Below are positions 23,830 through 30,945 of a DNA stretch of 64,000 bases, in pieces. A program made the position numbers and the translations under genes. The number at the start of each line of letters is the position of its first letter. The stretch's first letter is position 1. The DNA lies in assembly GCA_963728835.1 (NCBI GenBank), contig CAVSKZ010000002.1, positions 682,001 through 746,000 on the forward strand, given 5' to 3'. The notes under the pieces are model-generated. The model did not search any database. It saw nothing but the letters and a program-made list of their open reading frames with translations, and had not been told where the DNA came from. Source of the DNA: VRUE01 sp963728835 (GTDB taxonomy: Bacteria > Actinomycetota > Thermoleophilia > Solirubrobacterales > 70-9).

Positions 23830-24546
23830 ATGAGCGACCTCGACGGCCGTGTGATCGCGATCGCCGGGGTCGCCGGCGGCCTCGGGCCGACCGTCGCGGA
23901 GCGGCTCGCCGCGGCGGGGGCGACGATCGCCGGCGCCGACGTCTCGCAGGAGCGGGTCGAGGAGGTTGGGTCTGAGTTGGGCCTGCCGGATGACCGCTGG
24001 GACGGCCGTGCCGTCGACCTGCTCGACGAGTGCGCGACCCGGGAGTGGTGCGCGGGACTCGTCGAGCGCTTCGGCCGGGTCGATGCGCTGGCGCACCTGG
24101 TCGGTGGCTGGCGCGGCGGGCAGCCGCTGCACGAGGCGCCGCTCGCCGACTGGGATCTCCTGCACGACCTGCTGATCCGCACCGTCCAGCACACCACGCG
24201 CGCCTTCCACGACGCCCTCCTCGCCGGCGATCGCGGTCGTTTCGTCCTCGTCTCCGCCAAGCAGGCCCAGGAACCCTCCAGCGCGAATGCCGCCTACGCG
24301 GCCTCCAAGGCCGCCGCCGAGGCCTGGACCCTGGCCCTCGCCGAGGGCTTCGAAGGCACAGCCGCGACCGCCAACGTGATCGTCGTCGACGCGATCCTCA
24401 CGCCGCGGATGCGGGAGGAGAGCCCGGAGGAGGCCTTCCCCACCTTCACGCCCGCCGAGCACATCGCGGAGGCGATCGGGTTCCTTTGCTCCACCGCAGC
24501 CGAGAAGATGAACGGCCAGCGGCTCGCGCTTACGATGAAGGGATGA
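23830..24546 (+). CDS. Short-chain dehydrogenase/reductase (SDR)
   Basis: 238-aa Rossmann-fold oxidoreductase. The N-terminal cofactor loop is IAIAGVAGGLGPTVAERLA, a slight variant of TGxxxGxG; ALAHLVGGWRG stands in place of the usual NNAG; and the catalytic region has VSAKQAQEPSSANAAYAASKAAAE with Tyr and Lys in YAASK. Substrate unknown. The ATG is one base after tRNA-Tyr, with no room for a separate 5' leader, so the message is probably made from the tRNA transcript. Its stop overlaps the MerR gene start by 4 nt. Confidence 0.9.
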   Translation: MSDLDGRVIAIAGVAGGLGPTVAERLAAAGATIAGADVSQERVEEVGSELGLPDDRWDGRAVDLLDECATREWCAGLVERFGRVDALAHLVGGWRGGQPLHEAPLADWDLLHDLLIRTVQHTTRAFHDALLAGDRGRFVLVSAKQAQEPSSANAAYAASKAAAEAWTLALAEGFEGTAATANVIVVDAILTPRMREESPEEAFPTFTPAEHIAEAIGFLCSTAAEKMNGQRLALTMKG

Positions 24547-25340
24547 GCGAGAGCTCGGCCAAGGCCGACAAGAGCGAGATGACGATCCGCGAGCTGGCGG
24601 AGAGGACGGGAATGACCGTTCGCAACATCCGCGCTCACCAGACACGCGGGCTGCTGCCGCCGCCGGTGGTCCGCGGCCGGACCGGCTACTACAACGACGA
24701 GCACGTGGCGCGGATCGCGCTGACGCGCGAAATGCAGGCCGACGGGCTCAACCTGGAGGCGATCCGGCGCGTGCTCGAGACCGGTGACGGCGCGGCCACC
24801 GAGATCTTCGACTTCACCCGGGCCCTGCGCGCGCCCTTCGAGGACGAGGCTCCCGAGATCGTCGAGGCCGAGGAGCTGGCGGAAGTCTGGGGAGCGGCCG
24901 GCGGGCAGCTGGACCCGGACCTAATGCGGCGCGCGGAAAAGCTCGGCATCGTGCGCGCCCTGCCGGACGGGCGCATCGAGGTAATCAGCCCCCGGCTGCA
25001 GCGCGCCGCGACGGCCCTGGCCGAGCTCGGTGTCGGGCCCGAGGGGGCGCTGGCGACCGCGGAAAAGCTGCGCCGCCACGCCGATGGCGTCGCCCGCACC
25101 TTCGTCGACCTCTTCGTCAAGGAGATCTGGGAGCCGTTCGAGCGCGCCGGCCGGCCGGAGGGCGACTGGCCCAAGGTGCGCGAAGCCCTCGACCGCATGC
25201 GCCCGCTCGCCTCCGATGCCCTGCTCGCGGTCTTCCAGCTGGCGATGGGCGAGGCGGTCGAGAAAGCCAGCGAGCGCACCCTGCGCATGGCCGCACGCAA
25301 GCGGCCTGCCCAGAAACGCAAGCGCGCCCGGCGCCCGTAG
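24543..25340 (+). CDS. MerR family transcriptional regulator
   Basis: 265-aa regulator with an N-terminal MerR helix-turn-helix (TIRELAERTGMTVRNIRAHQTRGLLPPP, wing GRTGYYNDEHVARI) and a dimerisation helix (MQADGLNLEAIRRVL). The C-terminal 180 residues are helical with no Cys-rich metal site, so it senses something other than a heavy metal. The basic tail (RKRPAQKRKRARRP) is notable. It is translationally coupled to the SDR (ATGA overlap), suggesting it controls this tRNA-SDR-MerR unit. A short CCCC/GGGG hairpin follows the stop. Confidence 0.92.
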   Translation: MSESSAKADKSEMTIRELAERTGMTVRNIRAHQTRGLLPPPVVRGRTGYYNDEHVARIALTREMQADGLNLEAIRRVLETGDGAATEIFDFTRALRAPFEDEAPEIVEAEELAEVWGAAGGQLDPDLMRRAEKLGIVRALPDGRIEVISPRLQRAATALAELGVGPEGALATAEKLRRHADGVARTFVDLFVKEIWEPFERAGRPEGDWPKVREALDRMRPLASDALLAVFQLAMGEAVEKASERTLRMAARKRPAQKRKRARRP

Positions 25341-25401
25341 CCCCGCCGAGGGGCTTGGTCTGCGACCCGCGCCCTCGTCTGCGCACGTTAAAAAACCGGA
25401 T

Positions 25402-25428
25402 GTATATAGTGCTCGCGTACTCATATAC
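25402..25428. promoter_or_regulatory. Imperfect TetR-type dyad before the 25439 gene
   Basis: GTATATAGT (25402-25410) faces ACTCATATAC (25419-25428): GTATAT and AGT repeat in inverted order with a one-base offset. The region is sharply AT-rich and lies just upstream of ATG 25439, where an operator or promoter is expected. No convincing -35 box was found. Confidence 0.35.
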
Positions 25429-25438
25429 GTTTGCGTTT

Positions 25439-25903
25439 ATGAATTCCCCGGACGAATTTCCAGCTGAGTTCTCGGGGGCGGTCGGTCGCCTCCAGGTCGC
25501 CGTCCTCGAGGTCTGCCGCCCCGAGGACGAGTGGCCGGCCAAAGTCGCGAAGTCGATCGCCGCGGCGATCGACTTCGCGGTGTCGGAGCCCTCCGAGGTT
25601 CGCCTGCTGACGATCGAGGCGCTGATCCAGAGACCGGACGGCGGCCGCCGCTACGTCCGCACCATCGAGCACTTCGCGGAGCTGTTGCGAACCGCGACCC
25701 CAGAGGACCGCCGCCGCCCGGCGAGCACCGAGCTGGCCCTTGTCGGAGGCCTCGCGACGACGATCGCCCATCACCTGCGCTCCGACACGCTTGCAGAGCT
25801 GCTCCAGGCCGTTCCCGAGCTGGTCGAGTTCACCCTCCTGCCCTACCTCGGGCACAAGGAGGCCAGGCGCTGGGCCGAGTGGACCGCGACCAGCCGCAGC
25901 TGA
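25439..25903 (+). CDS. TetR-type ligand-binding domain protein lacking a DNA-binding domain
   Basis: 154 aa starting at ATG 25439. The pattern DEWPAKVAKSIAAAIDFAVSEPSEVRLLTIEAL, then RRYVRTIEHFAELLRTATPED, then LVGGLATTIAHHLRSDTLAELLQAVPELVEFTLLPYLG closely follows the C-terminal half of the TetR proteins encoded just downstream (compare PYLGAAEA at 27432 and 28121). No helix-turn-helix precedes it, and the upstream DNA is promoter-like, so this is not simple truncation by a wrong start. It may bind the same ligands or heterodimerise with its neighbours. Partial gene or ligand sink are both possible. Confidence 0.65.
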   Translation: MNSPDEFPAEFSGAVGRLQVAVLEVCRPEDEWPAKVAKSIAAAIDFAVSEPSEVRLLTIEALIQRPDGGRRYVRTIEHFAELLRTATPEDRRRPASTELALVGGLATTIAHHLRSDTLAELLQAVPELVEFTLLPYLGHKEARRWAEWTATSRS

Positions 25904-25939
25904 ACGTCCACTCGTTTGCGGGTCGTTGCCTGAATCGGC

Positions 25940-26698
25940 CTAGCCGACCGGCACGGCCAGCTCCTCGGAGGCGACCTGAGGGCCTTCGAAGGGAAGGACG
26001 GCGAAGTACATCAGCGAGGGGAGCAGCTCCTCCAGGTTCTCGACCTCTTCCCGGTTGAGCCTCGAGTAGAGCAGCGCCTCGATGCCCCCGACGACGCCGG
26101 CGGACGCGATCGCCGACGGAGGCGCGCCCCTGGGAGGGTCGGCGCGTAGCTGGTCGTCGAGGCACGAAGCGAAATGGTCGAGCAGCTCGTCGCGGCGCAG
26201 GAGGGCGGCCGGGCAGGCGGCGCGGGCCTCTACGACCAGCGTCGCCGCCGCATCCGGCTCCTCCCCGGCGAAACGCAGCAGCTCGCCCAGCGCCCCCCTT
26301 AGACGATCTCGCCAACCGCCGGCGGCAGCGCCGACCGCGGCGTCGATCCGGGTGCGCAGCCGTCCGCTGGCAGCGTCGAGGGCGGTGAGGAAGCAGGCTT
26401 CCTTGTTCTCGAAGTGTTCGTAGAACGTCGGCCGCGAGACGCCGGCCCGGTCCAATATGTCCTGGACGCTCATCTCCCGATAGCCGAGCTCCGCCGTTGC
26501 CCGCAGCGTCGCCGCCAGAAGCCGCTCGCGCTGGATCGCGCTGACGAGGGCGGGCGGAAGCGAGCGGATGCCGGAGGGGAACTGGCCTTCGCCGCCGGCG
26601 AGCAGCTCCGCCGCGGTGCTCACCTCGCCCGGGCTCCAGCGGTCGCCGATCGCGGCGAGGAGCATCTCGTGGCTGAGTTGGACCCGGCTGGGAGGCAT
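25940..26698 (-). CDS. TetR family transcriptional regulator
   Basis: 252 aa, longer than usual because about 55 residues precede the DNA-binding domain. The HTH reads ERLLAATLRATAELGYREMSVQDILDRAGVSRPTFYEHFENKEACFL. The ligand domain ends LLPSLMYFAVLPFEGPQVA, in the same style as the neighbouring TetR proteins. It is divergent from the TetR gene at 26806, separated by about 107 bp in which AGGAAC occurs twice (near 26700 and 26722) as a possible site. The N-terminal extension LLAAIGDRWSPGEVSTAAELLAG has no assigned role. Confidence 0.9.
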   Translation of the reverse strand: MPPSRVQLSHEMLLAAIGDRWSPGEVSTAAELLAGGEGQFPSGIRSLPPALVSAIQRERLLAATLRATAELGYREMSVQDILDRAGVSRPTFYEHFENKEACFLTALDAASGRLRTRIDAAVGAAAGGWRDRLRGALGELLRFAGEEPDAAATLVVEARAACPAALLRRDELLDHFASCLDDQLRADPPRGAPPSAIASAGVVGGIEALLYSRLNREEVENLEELLPSLMYFAVLPFEGPQVASEELAVPVG

Positions 26699-26805
26699 CG
26701 AGGAACCTGATCGTTTCTTTTAGGAACTCAACTGGCGGTCGCAAAGTACCATAGGAGTCGATGCCGTGCAAGTCCCTTTGCCAAAGCGCGGGTATCCTTG
26801 GGCCC

Positions 26806-27432
26806 ATGCCCCAGCAGGCACGTGCCCGATCCACCCGACCCGAGATCTCACGGGAGTTCATCGCCGGCCACAAGCGACGCCGGATCATGGACGCGATCGC
26901 TGAGCTGACCGCGGAAAAGGGCTACGACGCGACCAAGATAGGCGACATAGTGCGCAGCGCGGGCGTCGCGCGCAAAACGCTCTACGACAACTTCGAAGGC
27001 AAGGAGGAGGTCTTCCTCGCGACCTTCGACGCCGCGGTCGAGGAGACCGTCCGGCGCATCGAGGGGGCCTGCGCCAAGGTCGAGGGCGGTTGGGACGAGC
27101 GCCTGGAGGCCGGCCTCGCGGCGTTCCTCGGCTACGTCGCCGAGCAGCCGGCGCTGGCCCGGATGTGCATGATCGAGGCGCTTTCCGCCACGCCTGCCGC
27201 GAGCCGGCGCTACGAGGACGCGGTCAAGCGCTTCGTCGAGATGACCGAACGGACCGTTCCCCGCGACGACCGCCTGCCCGAGACGATCGGCGAGACGCTG
27301 GTGGGGGGGGTCGCCTGGATTGTCTACCAGAAGATCCGCCGCAACGAGACCGAGCAGGCGCCGGACCTCCTGCCCGAGCTGACGGAGTTCATGGCCGCTC
27401 CTTACCTCGGGGCGGCGGAAGCGGCGAAGTAG
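26806..27432 (+). CDS. TetR family transcriptional regulator
   Basis: 208-aa TetR protein. ATG 26806 (MPQQ) is the best start; an ATG at 26761 would add 15 residues. HTH: RRIMDAIAELTAEKGYDATKIGDIVRSAGVARKTLYDNFEGKEEVFL. The C-terminal half, including RMCMIEALSATPAASRRYEDAVKRF and LTEFMAAPYLGAAEAAK, is paralogous to the next gene and to the HTH-less protein at 25439. It is divergent from the TetR at 25940. Likely a local tandem duplication family. Confidence 0.92.
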   Translation: MPQQARARSTRPEISREFIAGHKRRRIMDAIAELTAEKGYDATKIGDIVRSAGVARKTLYDNFEGKEEVFLATFDAAVEETVRRIEGACAKVEGGWDERLEAGLAAFLGYVAEQPALARMCMIEALSATPAASRRYEDAVKRFVEMTERTVPRDDRLPETIGETLVGGVAWIVYQKIRRNETEQAPDLLPELTEFMAAPYLGAAEAAK

Positions 27433-27451
27433 CGGCCCTGCACGCGGCCCC

Positions 27452-27475
27452 GCGCGCTGGCAGACTCCAGCGCGC
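27452..27475. terminator. Hairpin between two TetR genes
   Basis: GCGCGCTGG (27452-27460) pairs with CCAGCGCGC (27467-27475) around CAGACT. It lies between the stop of one TetR gene and the GTG (27477) of the next. No T-run follows, so it could equally occlude translation of the downstream gene. The string ACTCCAGCGCG also occurs in the core of the repeat at 30868-30878, possibly by chance. Confidence 0.5.
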
Positions 27476-27476
27476 A

Positions 27477-28121
27477 GTGAGAGTCGAACGACTTCCCCGC
27501 GGCCGGCACGGGCTCTCGCCCGAGTACGTGGCGCAGAACCAGCGCGAGCGGCTGATCGGCGCCCTCGCCGAGTGCCTCTACGAGCACGGCTTCGACGAGA
27601 CGACGATCTCGATGGTGAGCAAGTGCGCCGGCGTCTCCAAGGGCGACTTCTACAAACAGTTCGAGAGCAAGGACGACTGCTTCCTCGTCGCCTACGACGA
27701 GGCCGTGCGGGCGATATACGCACGGGTGACCGGCGCCTGCGGGGAGAGCGAGGACTGGGCTGCGCGCGTGCTCGCCGGCCTCGCCGCGCTGCTCGACCAC
27801 CTGGCGCGGGAGCCCGCACAGGCGCGGCTGGTGCTGGTCGAGGGGCTGCGCGTCGGCAAGGGGGTCTACGACCGCTACCAGGATGCGCTGCTCAGCTACG
27901 TTCCCCACCTTCGCGAGGGTGCGCCTGCCCCGGCCGGCGGCGCCGTCCCGCCCGAGGCGACGGACGAGGCCGTCGTCGGCGGCATCGCCTCGCTGCTCTC
28001 GCGCCGCGTCCTCGCCGGCGAGGACGCACGGCTTGGCGACTTCCTGCCGGAGATTGCGGAATTTGCCCTCACCCCCTACCTCGGGGCGGCCGAGGCCCGC
28101 CGCATAATCTCGGAACTGTGA
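27477..28121 (+). CDS. TetR family transcriptional regulator
   Basis: 214 aa from GTG 27477. HTH: QRERLIGALAECLYEHGFDETTISMVSKCAGVSKGDFYKQFESKDDCFL. The ligand domain ends with EIAEFALTPYLGAAEARRIISEL, matching the end of the preceding TetR protein (FMAAPYLGAAEAAK), so the two are paralogues in tandem. A hairpin (27452-27475) overlaps the ribosome-binding region and may limit expression. Upstream starts were rejected because they read into the preceding gene's shadow. Confidence 0.9.
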   Translation: MRVERLPRGRHGLSPEYVAQNQRERLIGALAECLYEHGFDETTISMVSKCAGVSKGDFYKQFESKDDCFLVAYDEAVRAIYARVTGACGESEDWAARVLAGLAALLDHLAREPAQARLVLVEGLRVGKGVYDRYQDALLSYVPHLREGAPAPAGGAVPPEATDEAVVGGIASLLSRRVLAGEDARLGDFLPEIAEFALTPYLGAAEARRIISEL

Positions 28122-28184
28122 TCGCGGAGCGACCAAGCGTGCATCTCTGGTTCTTCGCGCCGGGAGCGAAGCGGAGGTGATGCG

Positions 28185-29405
28185 GTGAGCGACGCGGCTC
28201 CAGCGGCGGCAGATGCGGTGGGCGGCGAGGCCGCCGGCACCGTGTCGGGCGTATTCCCCTCGCAGGCCCTGAGCCAGGCGATCGAGGCCGACTGGGTCAG
28301 CTCCGGCGATTACCGGATCAGGCCGGAGGCGATCCAGCCGGCCAGCATCGACCTGCGTCTCGGCGACCACGCCTGGGCCCTTCGCTGCTCCTTCCTCCCC
28401 GACGTCGACTCGACCGTCGAGGAGAAGATCGAGGGGCTCGCCTTCCAGAAGATCGACCTCCGCGACGGTGCGGTGCTCGAGCGCGACCGTCCCTACCTGG
28501 TGCCCCTGATCGAGGAGCTGGCGCTGCCCGTCGACGTGCGGGCGAGGGCCAACCCGAAGAGCTCGACCGGGCGGCTCGACGTCTTCACCCGCGTGCTGAC
28601 CGACCGGCACCACCGCTTCGACGAGATCCGCGCCGGCTACCGCGGCAAGCTCTACCTCGAGGTGGTGCCGCGCTCCTTCGCGATCCAGGTGAAGACCGGG
28701 CTCTCGCTCAACCAGCTGCGGCTGGCGCGTGGCGAGGTGCGGCTGGACGACGGGGAGATCCGCTCCCTGCAGGAGGAGTTCCCGCTGCTCTACCTCGACT
28801 CGCACGCGCTGCGCGAGTCCGAGCTGGCGCTCGCCGACGGGCTCTTCCTCAGCGTCGACCTCTCCGGGCCGAGCGACAGGATCGTCGGCTACCGGGCGAA
28901 GAAGAACAGCCTGCCGATAGACCTCTCGCGGATCCGCGCCTACCGCTGGACCGATTTCTGGGACCCGGTCTTCCCCGAGGCGGGCTCGAAGATCGTGCTC
29001 GAGCCGGAGATCTTCTACCTGCTGCTCTCGGCCGAGGGAGTCTGCATCCCGCCGCAGATCGCAGCCGAGATGATGGCCTACGACCCCACGGCGGGCGAGC
29101 TGCGCACCCACTACGCGGGCTTCTTCGACCCCGGCTTCGGCTACGACCCCGCCGGCGACCGCCACGGCAGCCGCGCCGCCCTGGAGGTGCGCGCCCGCGA
29201 CGTCTCCTTCATGGTCGAGCATCGCCAGCCGGTCTGCAAGCTGGCGCTGGAGCGGACCAGCGCCCCCGCCGAGCGACTCTACGGCTCCGGCCTCGGCTCC
29301 AACTACCAGGGGCAGGTGACGATGTTGAGCAAGCACTTTGAGGAGCAGTCCGCTGGAGGAGGCGTGACGCCCTCCTCCGAAACGCCCGGCGGGAGCCGGG
29401 CTTGA
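28185..29405 (+). CDS. dcd: dCTP deaminase, two-domain 2'-deoxycytidine 5'-triphosphate deaminase type
   Basis: 406-aa trimeric-dUTPase-fold enzyme converting dCTP to dUTP. The N-terminal half includes IQPASIDLRLGDHAWALR, the nucleotide loop RARANPKSSTGRLDVFTRV and the catalytic Glu in YRGKLYLEVVPRSFAIQVK; the C-terminal half repeats the fold degenerately (IFYLLLSAEGVCIPPQIAAEMMAYDP). Length matches the double-domain class. It starts at GTG 28185. The last 18 residues (GGGVTPSSETPGGSRA region) are encoded by the left arm of an inverted repeat, so the natural C-terminus probably ended near KHFEEQS before the repeat arose. Confidence 0.88.
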   Translation: MSDAAPAAADAVGGEAAGTVSGVFPSQALSQAIEADWVSSGDYRIRPEAIQPASIDLRLGDHAWALRCSFLPDVDSTVEEKIEGLAFQKIDLRDGAVLERDRPYLVPLIEELALPVDVRARANPKSSTGRLDVFTRVLTDRHHRFDEIRAGYRGKLYLEVVPRSFAIQVKTGLSLNQLRLARGEVRLDDGEIRSLQEEFPLLYLDSHALRESELALADGLFLSVDLSGPSDRIVGYRAKKNSLPIDLSRIRAYRWTDFWDPVFPEAGSKIVLEPEIFYLLLSAEGVCIPPQIAAEMMAYDPTAGELRTHYAGFFDPGFGYDPAGDRHGSRAALEVRARDVSFMVEHRQPVCKLALERTSAPAERLYGSGLGSNYQGQVTMLSKHFEEQSAGGGVTPSSETPGGSRA

Positions 29406-29436
29406 GTGTTTCGGAGGAGGGCGTCACGCCTCCTCC
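29355..29436. repeat. Core-hairpin inverted repeat (family B), copy 2, at the dcd 3' end
   Basis: Two 29-nt arms (29355-29383 and 29408-29436) are exact complements. Between them lies GCCCGGC-GGGA-GCCGGGC then TTGAGT; read on the minus strand this is ACTCAA followed by a 7-bp hairpin, the same order as in copies 1 and 3. Each arm is itself nearly self-complementary (GGCGTGACGCC at 29361-29371), so three hairpins can form. It covers the dcd stop codon and lies between convergent genes. Confidence 0.92.
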
Positions 29437-29455
29437 GCACACCTGCGTTGGTGAG

Positions 29456-30334
29456 CTATGGGCCTGTGAGCGCGGTGCGGATCGCTGGTGAGCGGAGCAG
29501 GGTTGCGAAGGCGCGGGCGTAGGCGGCCTGTCCGCTGCGGCGTGGGTGATAGCTGCCTTTGTAGATGCCGTCGCCGGGGGTGATGTGGATGCCGTAGAGC
29601 CAGGGATCCTCGCTGCAGAGCTCGTGGCCGGCGAACCGCTCGGTTACGTCGACGTAGGAGACGTTTCCCTTCTGCCGGCGAGCGGCGCGAGACGCCTCGG
29701 CGATCCTGCGGTTCCCCCTGGCCACCAGCGAGTTGATCCATTCGGCCTCGGTGTCCGAGATGAAGAGCTTGCAGTCCGCATCCTCGGAGACGAAGAGGCG
29801 CGGGTAACCGGCGACGAGGAGTTGACCGCCGGGGTCCATGCGGCTGCGGATGCGGGTGTAGGCGTCGACCAGCTGCGCCTTGATCGTCTGCAGCCCGGCC
29901 TCGACCCTGTCGGCAATTTTCCATTTCGAGCAGTTCCCGGGCAGCAGGCACTGTTTGACGATGTCCTCGAAGCCGAGGTCGTTGCCTCCGATCGTCAGGG
30001 TCACCAGCCTGGTCGAGGTGTCGACGTACTCCAGCTGCGTGCGCTGGCTGCCGCGCCTGGGCTGGGGGTGCAGCAAGACGTCGTCGACCGTCGCCCCGGT
30101 GCAGGGGTGGAAGGAGGGCTGAGCGAGGTAGCCGGTTAGGGAGGGCAGCATCCGCGGGTAGGCGGAATCGCTGCGCAGCGCCCGGTGGCAGGGGCCATCG
30201 AAGGGCCTGTTGCCCTCGCCGCTGGAATAGGAGTCGCCGAGGGCGACGTAAGAGACGGGCACGTCCGCCCTCGCCGGGGAGGCGAGGACAAGAAGCGCGC
30301 AGAGCACGCCAATTGCACAGAAAAGTCGGCGCAA
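29456..30334 (-). CDS. Secreted SGNH/GDSL-type lipase/esterase
   Basis: 292-aa exported hydrolase. A signal peptide (RRLFCAIGVLCALLVLASPARA) is followed by block I YVALGDSYSSGEGN with the nucleophile Ser, block III TIGGNDLGFEDI with the oxyanion Gly and Asn, and the late SYHPRRSGQAAYA with the catalytic His two residues after Tyr. Four Cys suggest disulfides, as in Streptomyces-type esterases of this clan. The start TTG 30334 has a weak ribosome site; a later GTG inside the signal peptide is possible. Convergent with dcd across a family-B repeat. Confidence 0.92.
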   Translation of the reverse strand: MRRLFCAIGVLCALLVLASPARADVPVSYVALGDSYSSGEGNRPFDGPCHRALRSDSAYPRMLPSLTGYLAQPSFHPCTGATVDDVLLHPQPRRGSQRTQLEYVDTSTRLVTLTIGGNDLGFEDIVKQCLLPGNCSKWKIADRVEAGLQTIKAQLVDAYTRIRSRMDPGGQLLVAGYPRLFVSEDADCKLFISDTEAEWINSLVARGNRRIAEASRAARRQKGNVSYVDVTERFAGHELCSEDPWLYGIHITPGDGIYKGSYHPRRSGQAAYARAFATLLRSPAIRTALTGP

Positions 30335-30365
30335 GATGAGGTGATTTATCTCATACGATGCGACG

Positions 30366-30833
30366 ATGGCCGAGCGAACCTGGAACGTCTACCTCTCCGG
30401 CGAGATCCACTCCGACTGGCGCGAGCGGATCGAGGCCGGGGTGCGGGAGGCGGGCCTGCCGGTCGAGCTCTCGGCGCCGGTCACCGACCACGCAGCCTCC
30501 GACGACGCCGGCACGGCGACGCTGGGCGAGGAGGGGACGCCGTTCTGGCGCGATCACATGGGCGCCGGCGTCAACGCGATCCGCACCCAGACGCTGATCC
30601 GGGCCGCCGACGTGGTCGTCGTCCGCTTCGGCGACAAGTACCGCCAGTGGAACGCCGCCTTCGATGCCGGCTACGCCGCCGCCCTCGGCAAGCCGATCGT
30701 CACCCTGCACGACGCCGAGCTCGACCACGCCCTGAAGGAGGTCGACCGCGCCGCGCAGGCAACGGCCCGCACCTCAGAGCAGGTCGTCGACGTCCTCCGC
30801 TACGTGATCCAGGGAGAGCTCCCCGAGAGCTAG
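30366..30833 (+). CDS. YtoQ family protein
   Basis: 155-aa protein with the opening WNVYLSGEIHSDWRERIEAGV and the mid-motif NAIRTQTLIRAADVVVVRFGDKYRQWNAAFDAGYAAALGKPIVTLH, both characteristic of YtoQ (related in fold to nucleoside 2-deoxyribosyltransferases). The conserved Glu, Arg and Asp of that fold are visible, but enzymatic activity is unproved. ATG 30366 is the start. A family-B inverted repeat starts 10 nt after its stop. Confidence 0.88.
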   Translation: MAERTWNVYLSGEIHSDWRERIEAGVREAGLPVELSAPVTDHAASDDAGTATLGEEGTPFWRDHMGAGVNAIRTQTLIRAADVVVVRFGDKYRQWNAAFDAGYAAALGKPIVTLHDAELDHALKEVDRAAQATARTSEQVVDVLRYVIQGELPES

Positions 30834-30842
30834 CGGCGGGCG

Positions 30843-30915
30843 GAGTCCGGGAGGCCCCTCCCAAAACACTCCAGCGCGGCTCCGCCGCGCGTTTTGGGAG
30901 GGGCCTCCCGGACTC
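30843..30915. repeat. Core-hairpin inverted repeat (family B), copy 3
   Basis: 25-nt arms (30843-30867 and 30891-30915) are exact complements. The core at 30868-30890 is ACTCCA then GCGCGGC-TCC-GCCGCGC, a 7-bp hairpin with a 3-nt loop. Orientation matches copy 1. The arm contains its own small palindrome, GGGAGGCCCCTCCC (30850-30863). It lies between the tandem ytoQ and radical SAM genes, and ends 15 nt before an SOS box. Confidence 0.92.
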
Positions 30916-30930
30916 TGACCCCACCCTATG

Positions 30931-30944
30931 CGAACATACGTTCG
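30931..30944 (+). promoter_or_regulatory. LexA/SOS box upstream of the radical SAM gene
   Basis: CGAACATACGTTCG matches the Gram-positive/actinobacterial LexA consensus CGAACRNRYGTTCG at every position. It lies one base before ATG 30946. Overlap with an alternative ATG at 30928 argues that translation begins at 30946. The family includes M. tuberculosis Rv2578c, which I recall as DNA-damage induced, so SOS control fits. Confidence 0.75.
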
Positions 30945-30945
30945 T

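Noticed and set aside
25340..25354. Small CCCC/GGGG hairpin after the MerR gene as a terminator
   Set aside because: The stem is only 5 bp with no T-run; too weak to list as a feature.
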